From Neocallimastix lanati (nom. inval.) (lineage: Eukaryota > Neocallimastigomycota > Neocallimastigomycetes > Neocallimastigales > Neocallimastigaceae), in the NCBI GenBank assembly GCA_016946835.1, contig JACVTC010000080.1, forward strand, positions 697,501 to 761,500: 64,000 bases of DNA, read 5' to 3'. Position 1 is the first letter of the stretch; the number at the start of each line of letters is the position of its first letter. Positions 52,301-64,000 of the stretch are shown here, one piece after another. The notes under the pieces were generated by a model. The model was given only the letters and a program-made list of their open reading frames with translations, made no database searches and was not told the DNA's origin. A program made the translations under genes and the position numbers.

Positions 52301-55045
52301 AAAAAGTTGGAGGAAAAATTAGATAGTCAAGTAGGTAAGTTAAATGAGGAACTCTATCGATTGGATGAAAAAGTTTTAGGATTAAATGAGGAAAAATATG
52401 ACTTTGAAGAGAAAGTTAAAAGTCTTAATGATGTGAAAATAAATTTAGAAAAACAAATATCAGAGAAGGAAGATGAATGTTTTATGTATGAAGAAGAAAT
52501 AAAACAATTGAAGGTAAAATTAGAAGATTTTAAAGAATTAATTTCATTGAAAGAATTAGAATTAAATGAAAAACAAGAATTAATAGATAACGCGGCTCTC
52601 ATTTCTCAGAATGAATCTCAAAAATTGAATAATGAAATATTAAATCTGAAAACAATAATCGAAAAATCTCAAAAGGATTATAAAAATTTGGAAAACCGCT
52701 TTCTTGATAAACAGACGGCCTATGACGAAGAAGTAAAAGAAACTATTTCACTTCGTAAAGAAGTTGCCAGTTTAAATGATGCTATTGAAGAAAAGTCTAG
52801 GGTTATTAATGAGTTCGATGCTATTCAACAGGAAAATAATACCCTTAAGGAACAGCTTGATAGGTCACAAGAAGACCTTCAAAAAGTGAAGGAAGAATGT
52901 CAATATTCAATGAATAGTAATACAGAAAGGATAGAAAAGTTTGAAAGATCAATTAGTGATTTACAAGTTCAATTAGAAGATGCTACGAATCTTGTTCATC
53001 AATATGAAAAACAAATTAAAGAGAAGGAAGATCAAATGACAAAAAGAAAAGAAGATTATGAAAGAAGTTTAGAAGAAATTAAAAATAATAATCAAACAAA
53101 AGAAACTGATCTTGTATTTGAAATAGAAAAGTTGAAATCAGAGTATCAAGAAAAGGTAGATAATTATGAGAAAGATATACAGGAATTAAGAGACCAATTA
53201 AAATCTTTAGTTAATGAAAAAGATGAACTTCAAAATAAAAATGATGTAGCCATTGAAGATTATCAGAAGCAATTAGAAGAATCCAAAGATGAAATATCAC
53301 GTTTAAAGGATGTATATCAAAAAGAAATTAATGAATCCAATAAATTAATTGAAAGTATTCGATCTGATTATCAGGAGAAATTGAAAAAATCAGAAGAATT
53401 AATAACAAAAATGAAGGGGGAAAATGAAGCAGAACATAAGGAGTCAGATGCCAAGCTATTGTATTTGAGAAGTGAGAATATTGATGAAATTAATAAATTA
53501 AAGGATGATTATGAAGCAGAAATATCTCGTTTAAAGGAAAAATATGAGGAAAGATTGGATGAATCAGAGAAGACTATTTCAACGGTTAAACGTGACTATG
53601 ACGAGAAATTAAAGAAATCCGAAGAAAAAATTCAACGTATTTTGGAAGAAAAAGAAGAAAAAGAAAAAGAAACAAATGATATTATATTACATCTTCGTAA
53701 TGAAAATATTGAAGAAATAGAAAAGGTGAAGGAAAATTATGAGAATGAAAAATCCTCTCTTCTTAAAAATATTGATGAATTGGAAAGAGATATTAAGGAA
53801 TTGAAAGATGACTATGATGATGAAGTCTCTCGTTTGAAGGAAAAAAATGAAAAATTAAGTAAACAAATAGAAGAGATTAACCATCAAAATGTTAACGATT
53901 CTACTTCTACTTCTACGTCTACTTCACTATCTGATCAAAAGAGTTCCTCATATAATTTATTATTAAAAGAAAAGGAAAAAATTTTAGATGAATTAGAACA
54001 TGAACGTTTACAATCTCAAAAATATAAAAAGGAAATCGAAGAATTGAAGGAAAGTTTACTTCAAGCTAAAAAGCAGTTTAACTCAAAACATTCTCTCAAT
54101 GAAAGTCGTGAAAGTTTTGAATCTGCAATAGATGATGATTTAGATTTAATGATAAATATGATAGATTCAGATGATACAAACGAAAAAGGATTAAAAGATG
54201 AAACATATGAAAAGAAAGAAAAAAGTAATGAGCCTTATGAAGACAATACTAAGAGAGATAAAAATGATATAGATGACAAAAAAGACAAAGAGAGTACAAG
54301 TGAAATAGATGATAAAAATAAAAATAATATAGATGATAAGAATGATAGAGATGATAAAAATGATGATAAAAATAATGCAAATAATAATAAAAATGATGTT
54401 GATGATAAGCAAAATAAAATGACAAAAGAAAAAGAAGAAGAATTTGAAAGAATGAAACTAGAAATACAAGATTTACGTGATGAATTAGAAGAGGCTAAAG
54501 TATTAAGTAATATGGATTTAGAAGATATAACCCTAGAATTAGAATATGCTAAACAGAAGATTCATCATTTAGAAGAAAATAATCATATATTAGAAGATAA
54601 AAACAATCAAATACTAAAAGATTATAAGAATTTAGAAGATGATTATAATAAATTATTAATTATAAATGATATGGATAAACTTCCTAAAAGAACAACTAAT
54701 AGTTTAGATAGGATTCCTGTAAGAAGGGAAAGTAAACCGGAATATATAGAAAAAGGTAAAATCATGGCAAGTCCTCTTGATCGTTCGGCCTCTTTAAATG
54801 AAAGAAAAAAACATTCAAATTTACCACATAATAATTCTTTTAAACCGGAATTATTAACAGATCGACAATTAAATATCTATTCAGAAATCATACCAAGAAC
54901 ACGTTCATTATCATCCTATCCAAATTCAGATAATTCAGTTAGTAAAAGAAGTAAATCATTCAATACATCTAATTCAAATGATAGTATTAAGAAACAAAGT
55001 AGTATATTGATGTTATGTGATATTCTGGGTGATGAAAGTGAATAA
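49343..55045 (+). CDS. CLIP-type CAP-Gly coiled-coil protein
   Basis: Single 1900-codon open frame, TAA stop, ATG in a good context after an AT leader. A CAP-Gly domain spans about residues 58-125 with GKNNG at 97-101 (consensus GKNDG) and WVGVELDKRGVGKNNG; this domain binds the EEY/F tails of tubulin and EB proteins. Residues 130-590 are Ser/Lys-rich and likely disordered, as in CLIP-170 proteins. A near-continuous heptad coiled coil runs from about 590 to 1540, with a second coil at about 1710-1790 after an Asp/Asn/Lys-rich linker. The C-terminus is basic and Ser-rich; no CCHC zinc knuckle was seen. One CAP-Gly domain plus a long coil fits fungal Bik1/Tip1/CLIP-170 relatives or dynactin p150; the length is greater than any of these I know. 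Likely role: microtubule plus-end tracking. No intron is needed. Confidence 0.9.
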   Translation: MSKLPTYGISTKNNLKFQTPSKIGGAKYSMKSKTSLSPTLEINHKSNTQKNIDYDVNVNDYVFIKTTNQKGTVRYVGETKFKTGIWVGVELDKRGVGKNNGTVMGVTYFKCPPLTGIFIPISAVEKLSNDQGTEDNVLEVSTSPNTRSKIGLKNKSKISIITDSKISKSKSSSLNKSKLHSSTESLKKLNSSRSLSSSSIKSSLELPSPQTSPTTRSSSSHSLSKAPLKTKNQPKSAGIVSSTKNIYSSHSFSPKINKKLIPPPKSKEDKNEQHTLITMSNNKKELLNELKSIRDNVNMDINKRDSVKTIGNNEEKIGNEICNDSSCEDDTLKVNENFETNTNEEVLGHFDDDILSEKLSVTSSTVNGSPQDKKFTSIIPNNGMNKNYIKIANSTPVSPKLRPSKRLSNSKRLSLDINEFSNNKKGNYYSLERPEFIKPISAIEYPNKKRTSIAGSITSEHELLKSPTIESDSPVNLNFQARSLNLHQQAENSTDTNEENDMYSKNSTGTKLRSRAHSSSFSIAKSSSPQKTSLKPSRSLLFDQIKRHSSLKSKNGRSISFSSQKGLKFTDQESIKDMYEQEKDLMNNTSEEMRYSIDKFQTLIDRLTQQNSIVNHSNDENDKESKQIIAELTHELIKTKEESKELKERLNNTESKMNSLIGEKQSLESLIEDIKSKKDSIQQNYQDNMSQLHGDIADKTKKLDDLESKFRYYYEQYNIVSEEYNILKENFDRYAEEAKSDRENLEHDFADYKNQLLIEREDLENKLEEMKNLSYQMNQDHLRERTEAEQEITRANNLAKHYEEQCQELSLQIQSMEKEIFEMDDHHHQVEVHFNNQFNQQEMALEQADEHIRNLEMTIAKLQEERDVLKEESIRKFNGLVEDMEKTLNESDQSEERLKQEIESLTKQSQEYYQLLSELTDKLDQLEKENEDCKVNVINCVNELERLQEECSELKLELEIEKVEKENFEQESKKFQKENEDLKEEVKKLEEKLDSQVGKLNEELYRLDEKVLGLNEEKYDFEEKVKSLNDVKINLEKQISEKEDECFMYEEEIKQLKVKLEDFKELISLKELELNEKQELIDNAALISQNESQKLNNEILNLKTIIEKSQKDYKNLENRFLDKQTAYDEEVKETISLRKEVASLNDAIEEKSRVINEFDAIQQENNTLKEQLDRSQEDLQKVKEECQYSMNSNTERIEKFERSISDLQVQLEDATNLVHQYEKQIKEKEDQMTKRKEDYERSLEEIKNNNQTKETDLVFEIEKLKSEYQEKVDNYEKDIQELRDQLKSLVNEKDELQNKNDVAIEDYQKQLEESKDEISRLKDVYQKEINESNKLIESIRSDYQEKLKKSEELITKMKGENEAEHKESDAKLLYLRSENIDEINKLKDDYEAEISRLKEKYEERLDESEKTISTVKRDYDEKLKKSEEKIQRILEEKEEKEKETNDIILHLRNENIEEIEKVKENYENEKSSLLKNIDELERDIKELKDDYDDEVSRLKEKNEKLSKQIEEINHQNVNDSTSTSTSTSLSDQKSSSYNLLLKEKEKILDELEHERLQSQKYKKEIEELKESLLQAKKQFNSKHSLNESRESFESAIDDDLDLMINMIDSDDTNEKGLKDETYEKKEKSNEPYEDNTKRDKNDIDDKKDKESTSEIDDKNKNNIDDKNDRDDKNDDKNNANNNKNDVDDKQNKMTKEKEEEFERMKLEIQDLRDELEEAKVLSNMDLEDITLELEYAKQKIHHLEENNHILEDKNNQILKDYKNLEDDYNKLLIINDMDKLPKRTTNSLDRIPVRRESKPEYIEKGKIMASPLDRSASLNERKKHSNLPHNNSFKPELLTDRQLNIYSEIIPRTRSLSSYPNSDNSVSKRSKSFNTSNSNDSIKKQSSILMLCDILGDESE

Positions 55046-55077
55046 AAGAAAATCCAATTAATTAATAATCGTAGTAA

Positions 55078-55119
<42 letters not shown>

Positions 55120-55209
55120 AAAAAAAATAAAAAAAAATAAAATAAAAAAAAAAAAAAGAAAAAAAGAAAAAAAAAAATTAAAATTTATAATAAAATTTTA
55201 TACCATTAA

Positions 55210-55270
<61 letters not shown>

Positions 55271-58200
55271 TAAATATATTGGTTTATAATTTTTTTTTTA
55301 TATATAGTTTTGGATATGATCTATTGAATTATCTAATTATCAAAATATTTATATGATAGATACAATTTAAATAGAAAATAAAATTATAATTATTAAATAC
55401 TATTATTAACATTAATTTTATATTATTATTTTATTTTATTTAATATAGAAATAATATTTTAAAAAAAAAAAAAAATAAAAAATAAAAAATAAAATAAAAT
55501 ATAATATAATGATGGTAAATTAAAAAATAATCAAATCAATTATAAATTATAATAAAAATTAATATTTATTAATTTTATAATTTTATTTCAATAATTATAT
55601 TAATAACAATCATATCATAGTACTAATAATTATAATTTATATAATCATTAATAAATAGTAATAACATAATATAATTCAATAAAAAAAAAATAATAATATA
55701 TATTATAAAAATAAAAATAAAAATAAATAATTAATAATTAATAATATAATATAATAAAAAAAAATAATAATAATAAATAAATAAAAATAATTAATTTAAA
55801 CAATAATTAATAAATAAAATTGTAATCGTAATTTTTTATAAAAAAAAAGATTTTAACAAAATAAAAAAAATAAATTAATAGTTTTTAATTATTATATAAG
55901 AGATTTTATTATTTTTTTTTTTTTTATTTTTTATTAATTAAATATTTAAATTTATTATATATATTTTTTATGTATAGCTTTTACTTTCTATAATTTATAT
56001 ATATATATATATATATAAATATTTTTGAGATTGTTAACAAGAAATAAAAAAAAAGAAAAGAAGAAATAATTTATTTTTAATTTTTATATTTTTTTTTTTA
56101 ATTAATAATAATAATAATATTATTTATTTATTTATTTATTTATTTTTTCTAACCGATATGATAAAGAAGAAATTTTCTCATAGGTTTTGAGTATGGTATA
56201 GTATAGTAGACACCACACTATCTATTGTACGGGTGTTAATTTTTAATGTCTATTTTTATTAAATATTTTTGGTAGAAACAATTTAAATTCACATCATAAA
56301 TACCTTAATTAACTTTAAAATTCTTGTTATAGTTTTCATTGTATTACATTAACTTTATTTTTATAAAATTTTATTTTTAATTGGTTTATTTTATTTTATT
56401 TTATTTTATTTATTTATTTATTTATTTTTTTTTTTTTTTTTTTTTTTTAAATCTCAAAATTTTATATAAAATTTTATATTTACTTTATTTAATTATTTTC
56501 ATGCATATATATATATTTCTTATTTCAATATATATATAAATTTATATTTTATTTTAGTACAATCAATATTGTAATAATTAATAAATAGTATATTTCTAAT
56601 TATAATATTTTTATTCTATGTTATTTTATTTTATTTTATTTTATTTTATTTTATTTTATTTTATTTTATTTTATTTTATTTTATTTTATTCAATCTGTAG
56701 TTTATATTTATTATTCTACTATTTATTTTATTTTATTTTATTTTATTTTATTTTATTTTATTATTTTATCCTATTTTATTTTTATTTTTACTTTCATTTT
56801 ATTATTATCTAATTAGATTATATTTTCATTTCTATTATTTTTCTACTTTTTTTTTTTTTTTATTTATTTATTTATTTATTTATTTATATAATTAATATAA
56901 TTAATTGATTTTTGTTTTTATTTTATATTTTTAATATATCAAAAACTTTTTTTTTATTTCTATTATTGGTTTTTGTTTTTATTTTGAATTTTTAATATAT
57001 CAAAAATTTAAATAAATGAATAAATTAACTTTTTAATTATTTTTATACATAAATACCTTTAAAAGATTAATTCTTTATATTTATATTTATATTTATCTTA
57101 TTTTAAAAAAATAATAACAATTAAAATTAAAAAATTGTTTTTTAATTGTTAATTATATTTTTTTTTCTTCTTTTTAAATAATACTGTTCTGTTCAAATTT
57201 CAAATACTAATTATTACTATTTTTTTTTTTTTATTAAATACAAAAATTGTTTTTAATATTTTTTCAATTATATACTGTTAATATATAACAATTATTAGTT
57301 TTTTATGGAAACTTTTCTATTATAATAAATTGTTAATATTTTGTTTTTATTTATTACTACCCATGATGTTCATTGAATAATATTTATATATTTTTAAGTT
57401 TGTATTTTATATCAAAAAAAAATTTTTTTTGTATTTTTTTATTATTAATTTTGAGAAAATTCTTTCATATCAAAAAAAAAAAAATTTTTTTTTTATCATA
57501 ATTATTAAAACTATAATATTTATTATTTCTTTTTCTTTGTTTATTTTTTTTATTATTATTTTATATACATATTTCTTATACTAATAAAATATAATAAATA
57601 TAAAATTTTTTGAACTAATAAAATATAATAAATTAAATATAAAATTTTTTAAAAGTCTAGTATCATCAATCATATATGATTCTAATTAATAAATATCATG
57701 TATATACTAAATACAAAATAAAGTTAACAATATTTGTTTATTAACATTATTTATATATTTCTTAATACTAATAAAATAAAATAAATAGTAGAATATTAAA
57801 TATAAATATAAAATATAATAAAATAAAATAAATAGTTGAATATTAAATAAGAGAAATTACAGATTTTGTAAATTTTTATAATATATCTTAATTTCTTTTA
57901 TTTCTTTTTATATAAACTATTTTTATTTATTTATATGTATATTTATATTTATATTAATATTTATATTGATATTATATTTATGAATAATAAATATATATAA
58001 TAAATATAATTGTACCACATATAATTTTTCATAACAATATATATTATATTAATTTATTATAAAAATTTCATGAAATGCTAATTATAAAAAAAAAAAACAA
58101 AAAAAAACGGTAATATATTAAATAAATATATTAATATTATAAAATAATAATTTAAGTATATATTGTTTAAACTATTAAAAAATAAATAGAAAATTGATTT

Positions 58201-58564
58201 AATAAATTAACATCTATTTAATTGATTATAAGTATTATAATATATAATCTAAATATATTAAAATATAATATTCTATTTATTTTCAATACGTAAATTATAT
58301 ATTAATAATATATATGTAAATTATTATGTCACACAATTTAAATTTAATAAATATATATTATATATTAATTAATTATATATTAATTATATATTAATTATAT
58401 ATTCATTGTTCAATATGTAAATATTTAAATATATTAAATATTATAAGGAAAAATTCACAAAAATATTTTTTTTTAATTTGATTATAAGCATCAAGTTTTT
58501 TTTTTTATTATTTAAATATTCTAAATATTATATATATTACAATTATATTAATATTCTATGATTT

Positions 58565-58602
<38 letters not shown>

Positions 58603-59504
58603 TTTATTTTTATTTCTTTTATTTCTTTTATTTTAAACTTTTATATTATATATATATTTTTATACTATCTTGAAAATAAAAAAAAATTCTTTATTTTGAG
58701 TTAAAAAAAAAAAGATAGGAAATAGAAGTTATTCTAATAAAATAATTAAGAGTAAACTTTTATAATAAAATAATTTACATAGAATAAGAAAGAAGGAAAA
58801 AAATATTAAATTTTCAATAATATATAATGAAATATATATATTAAGTAAATAAATAAAACAAAATAAAACAAAATAATAATAATAATAAAGCCTATAAATA
58901 ATTCATAAATTCAAAATTAAATCATAATATCTAATAATTAAATTAATTAATATTTAAATTTATAAAACAAATCAGAAATCATTTATCAAATACAATATTT
59001 ATTATTTTTTTCTTTCTTTTTTAACATTCCTGTTATTTTATGATAATCGATATATATATAATCTAAGATAATTAAATTTAATTAAAAAAAAAAAGGTAAA
59101 TAGTATAGAAAATAACTTAAAATTTATTTATTTTTTTTTTAATTCTATATTCCATATTTCTATTTTATTAATTTCAATCTATTTTTTTTTTTTTTTTTTT
59201 TTAAATTTTTGTTTTAATTGATATATTGATGAAAATTTATACATATTATTTTATCTCAATTTTAACTTTTTTTTTTTAATTGTAAAATATGATAATTATA
59301 ATTAGAATAAATTCAATATTCGATATTTATTTAAAAATGTTTTTTTAAAAAAAAAATATTATTAATCATTAACAATATATAAAATTTTTTTATTTTATTA
59401 TTAATATTAGTAAATATTCAAATATATACTAATATTTTATATATATTAATATTATATTATTATAAATATCAAATAGTATATAAGTAAATAAATAAATAAA
59501 AAAC
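55046..59504. other. Long AT-rich spacer
   Basis: 4.4 kb with no gene. It holds A runs at 55082-55117 and 55217-55265, TTTTA pentamer arrays at about 56612-56780, and a ~55-bp GC-richer fragment at about 56185-56240 that matches the 16.6-17.1 kb fragments. A relative of the 52-bp repeat lies at 57770-57850. Confidence 0.65.
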
Positions 59505-61132
59505 ATGGAAAGTCAAAATTTTACTGCTGAAATAAATGCAAAGTATCAAATTGCATCAAAGGAACTTCAAAATTTATATAAAAGATCAACAATGATAGAA
59601 CCTTTATTGCAAATTTTGGAAGATATTTATTCCAAAGAAGATGACGATGCTGGTATTGCTCCTTTGAAAACAAGCATTAATGAAATTAAACTTTTAAATT
59701 CTGAAATTAAAACTTCCTTATTAAACATAAAAGAAAAGAAAAGTGGTCCATTCCAACGTATTATCAAAAATAAAGGTGAAAATTTTGATGCTTTCGAAAA
59801 TAGAATGGATAAATTATTAAAAGATTTAGAAGTTGCTTTAATAAAGGCTGAACAAACTGCAAAAGTTAATAGCGAGAAAAAGAAACAACAAAAAGAAATG
59901 GCTAAAAATTATGCCAATAATAATAATTATCAAAGTAATTACAATGAACAACCTCAACAATATTCTTTAACTGATAACTATTATAATAATTATAATTACA
60001 ATAATAATGCGGCAGTTAATTATAATTCTAATAATTATCAAGAACCGGTTAATTATAATTATATTAATACAAACACTAATAATAATGACAACAGCTTAGA
60101 TAATAATTTAAGTAATCAATTTGCATACTTAAATGTTAATGAAAGTAATATGTAAGTTTTTTTTTTTTTTTTTTTATTTTTATCATATGGAAAAAATATA
60201 AAAGTAATTATTATTTTTTAAGTTAACTTAAAAAATCAAAGTTATTGTAATTATATATTAATTTAAAATTTTTATATTTTCTTTGTAAATTATTATTAAT
60301 ATTATAATATAATAAATATATTAGTGGAAATACTGAAAACCAAATTCAAACAAATGATAATACTACCTATAATAATAATAATAATAATAATCTAACACTT
60401 GATAATAATCAACAACAAACTAATATTCAACCACCAGGTTATCAAGAATCACAAGAAAATTATAATTATCCACAAGATAATTCAAATCAATTTTATAATA
60501 CTTACAGCAATCCAAGTCAACAGTATTACTATGGTACGTTGACTAAGAATGATAATCAGCAACAACCAATGGGTAATTATAATCAACAACAGTTAATGGG
60601 TAATTATAATCAACAACAAAATATTAATAACTATAATCAAAACAGTAATTATCAAGATATGAATAATTATAATAATCAATATCAACAAAATCAACAAATG
60701 ATGTACAATGATAATAATCAAATACAAATGCAACAACAACAAATGCAACAGCAAATGCAACAACAGCAAATGCAACAACAACAAATGCAACAACAGCAAA
60801 TGCAACAACAGATGACTCAAAATCAAGTAGGTTCTAATGAAGCTACTGGCATGGAAGGTGATCCTGCTCTAAACCAGAAAGGACTTATTCCTCCAACTCA
60901 ATACTTCGCAATTTCTTCCTTCACTCCAAGACAACCTGATGAATTGGCTATTGAACAAGGAGATGAAGTTATTATTGTTCAAACATTTGACGATGGTTGG
61001 GCTTTTGGTAGAAATAGTAGAACTAGAATGGTTGGTGTATTACCAATGACTTTCTTAAGCTCTAATAATCAATATAATAATTATCAATATAGCAATACAT
61101 TACCTGACAGACAAAGTAGTAGACGTGTTTAA
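59505..61132 (+). CDS. Gln/Asn-rich protein with C-terminal SH3 domain
   Basis: Two exons, 59505-60151 and 60325-61132 (donor AT|GTAAGT, acceptor TTAG|TGG), 1455 nt, 484 aa. Residues 1-130 are predicted helical and charged (YKRSTMIEPLLQILEDIYSK, DKLLKDLEVALIKAEQTAKV), not matched to a named domain. Residues about 135-400 are low-complexity: Asn/Tyr-rich, then QQQPMGNYNQQQLMGNYN-type repeats and MQQQ repeats. The SH3 domain is at about 408-460 (YFAISSFTPRQPDELAIEQG, DDGWAFGRN, VGVLPMTFL), with the ALYDF, WW-type and P..YV positions recognisable (ISSF, GWAFG, LPMTFL). SH3 domains bind proline-rich peptides, often in actin and endocytosis proteins. Architecture loosely recalls yeast Pin3/Lsb1, but domain order differs. 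The protein may be condensation-prone. The short intron is required, because the first frame stops at 60155. Confidence 0.85.
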
Positions 61133-61436
61133 GTAGATAAAATTCATTTTAATAGTAAATGATATAATCAAATGATTACGAAATAATTATATTGTTGATT
61201 TTTTTTTTTTTTTTCATGAAAAAAATTTTAAAGATTTATAATATATTTTATTTTTAAAAAAATGTAATAAGATAATACTAAAAAAAAAAAAAAAAAATAA
61301 ATAATTTTAAAAATAATTCTTTAAATTGATTAAATTGATAATTTATCTTTACTCATTAAAAAAAATTTTTTGATTAAGTTAATAATTTATCTTTACTCAT
61401 TAAAAAAAAATTTTTTTTTAATTATTTTCTTTTTTA

Positions 61437-61493
<57 letters not shown>

Positions 61494-61816
61494 TTGTTTA
61501 AAATAATTAAATAATAAAAACGTTAAAAGAAATATCAAATTAAAAAAAAAAAAAAGAATCATTTTATATATTATTTTTATAATAATATATAATATAAATA
61601 ATTCTTGTATAAATATATTGAATGTGAAAAAAAAAAAAATTTTTTATTATATAAAATTATTATGAGATAATATATTTAAAATAACACAATAAATATTGAT
61701 ATGACTGATATAAAAAAATATATCAATGTAAATGGTGATAGAATAGATATTAAATCCATATTATTTGTAAAAAATATATATTATAAAAATTATATATTTC
61801 AATAGTCATTGGAAAG
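61133..61816. other. Spacer between convergent SH3 and ATG101 genes
   Basis: A short direct duplication, AATTTATCTTTACTCATTAA, occurs at about 61340 and 61388. An ATT microsatellite covers about 61439-61493. No gene is seen, unless the last ATG101 exon lies further left than proposed. Confidence 0.55.
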
Positions 61817-63546
<1,730 letters not shown>

Positions 63547-64000
63547 ATCTTATATATATAATATTAATCTTTGTTTATACTAATAATTTTTTTCAATATA
63601 TTTTCTTTTTATTGTTTATATAAAATCATTTTAAATTTTATACTATATATTATAATTCTTTTTTTTTAAAAAAAAAAAAATAATAGAATAAAATAAAATA
63701 TTAACAAATAAATAAAAATAAATAATTAAAATTCTATTTATGGACATAAAATCTTTCTTTTTATATATAAAAATTTATATAACAAAAATTTGTTAAAAAT
63801 TTATAAATTTTTCATTATTTACTTTAAAGTATAATTGAAATTATTAAGAGAATTTTTTTTTTATTTTTATTTTTAATTTTTTTTATTTATATTAATAATA
63901 TTATATTATATATTAGTATTTAATAGTATTTTTTTTTTTATATGTAACATACATCACCTAATAGTAAAAAGAATAAGATTTTATATAAAAATAAGTATTA
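63547..64000. other. Spacer upstream of ATG101
   Basis: AT-rich, probable ATG101 promoter side; no coding sequence seen to the window end. Confidence 0.55.

Overview
This window looks like nuclear DNA of a very AT-rich fungus, most likely an anaerobic gut fungus (Neocallimastigomycota). The reasons are: spacers that are almost pure A/T with homopolymer runs up to about 50 bases; genes split by many short AT-rich GT..AG introns; Asn-rich and Gln-rich low-complexity protein segments; a fungal/animal gene repertoire (RAD18, glycogen debranching enzyme, SENP/ULP SUMO protease, CAP-Gly protein, ATG101); Ty1/copia and LINE debris; and a broken member of the 'predicted AAA-ATPase' family (PF09820), which I recall as abundant in gut fungi. 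Dictyostelium was considered because of the poly-Asn tracts, but the copia elements, the PF09820 member and the gene set fit it less well. The lineage is an inference.

Layout. 73-321 (+): last two exons of a PP2A B''-type regulatory subunit gene. 1180-4756 (-): RAD18 ubiquitin ligase in six exons with a long Asn-rich C-terminal tail. 5503-6982 (-): decayed copy of the tRNA 2'-O-methyltransferase TRM7/FTSJ1. 8549-11836 (+): membrane-anchored diacylglycerol kinase in three exons. 13018-17310: LINE remains and small duplicated coding-like fragments. 18169-25956 (-): complete 13-exon glycogen debranching enzyme. 27430-32917: retroelement graveyard (copia fragment fused to a frameshifted PF09820 ATPase, a poly(A)-tailed insertion with a 16-bp target-site duplication, and another poly(A)-tailed insertion). 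33487-40900 (-): 14-exon ULP/SENP SUMO protease with about 885 residues inserted inside its catalytic domain. 41657-44970: copia fragments in both orientations. 49343-55045 (+): 1900-residue CLIP-type CAP-Gly/coiled-coil protein in one exon. 59505-61132 (+): Gln/Asn-rich SH3 protein. 61817-63546 (-): ATG101-like autophagy gene.

Exon structures were rebuilt by hand from splice signals, reading phase and family motifs. For RAD18, DGK, GDE, ULP and the SH3 gene the spliced length is an exact multiple of three with no internal stop, which supports the models. The genes are unrelated housekeeping functions (DNA damage tolerance, lipid signalling, glycogen breakdown, SUMO removal, microtubule plus ends, autophagy) rather than a cluster. 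I found no convincing undescribed multi-gene system. The most notable items are the split-catalytic SUMO protease, the TSD-flanked insertion, the recurring 'IDSVVSTKL / LVDTTLSI' fragment, and the multiply broken TRM7 copy.
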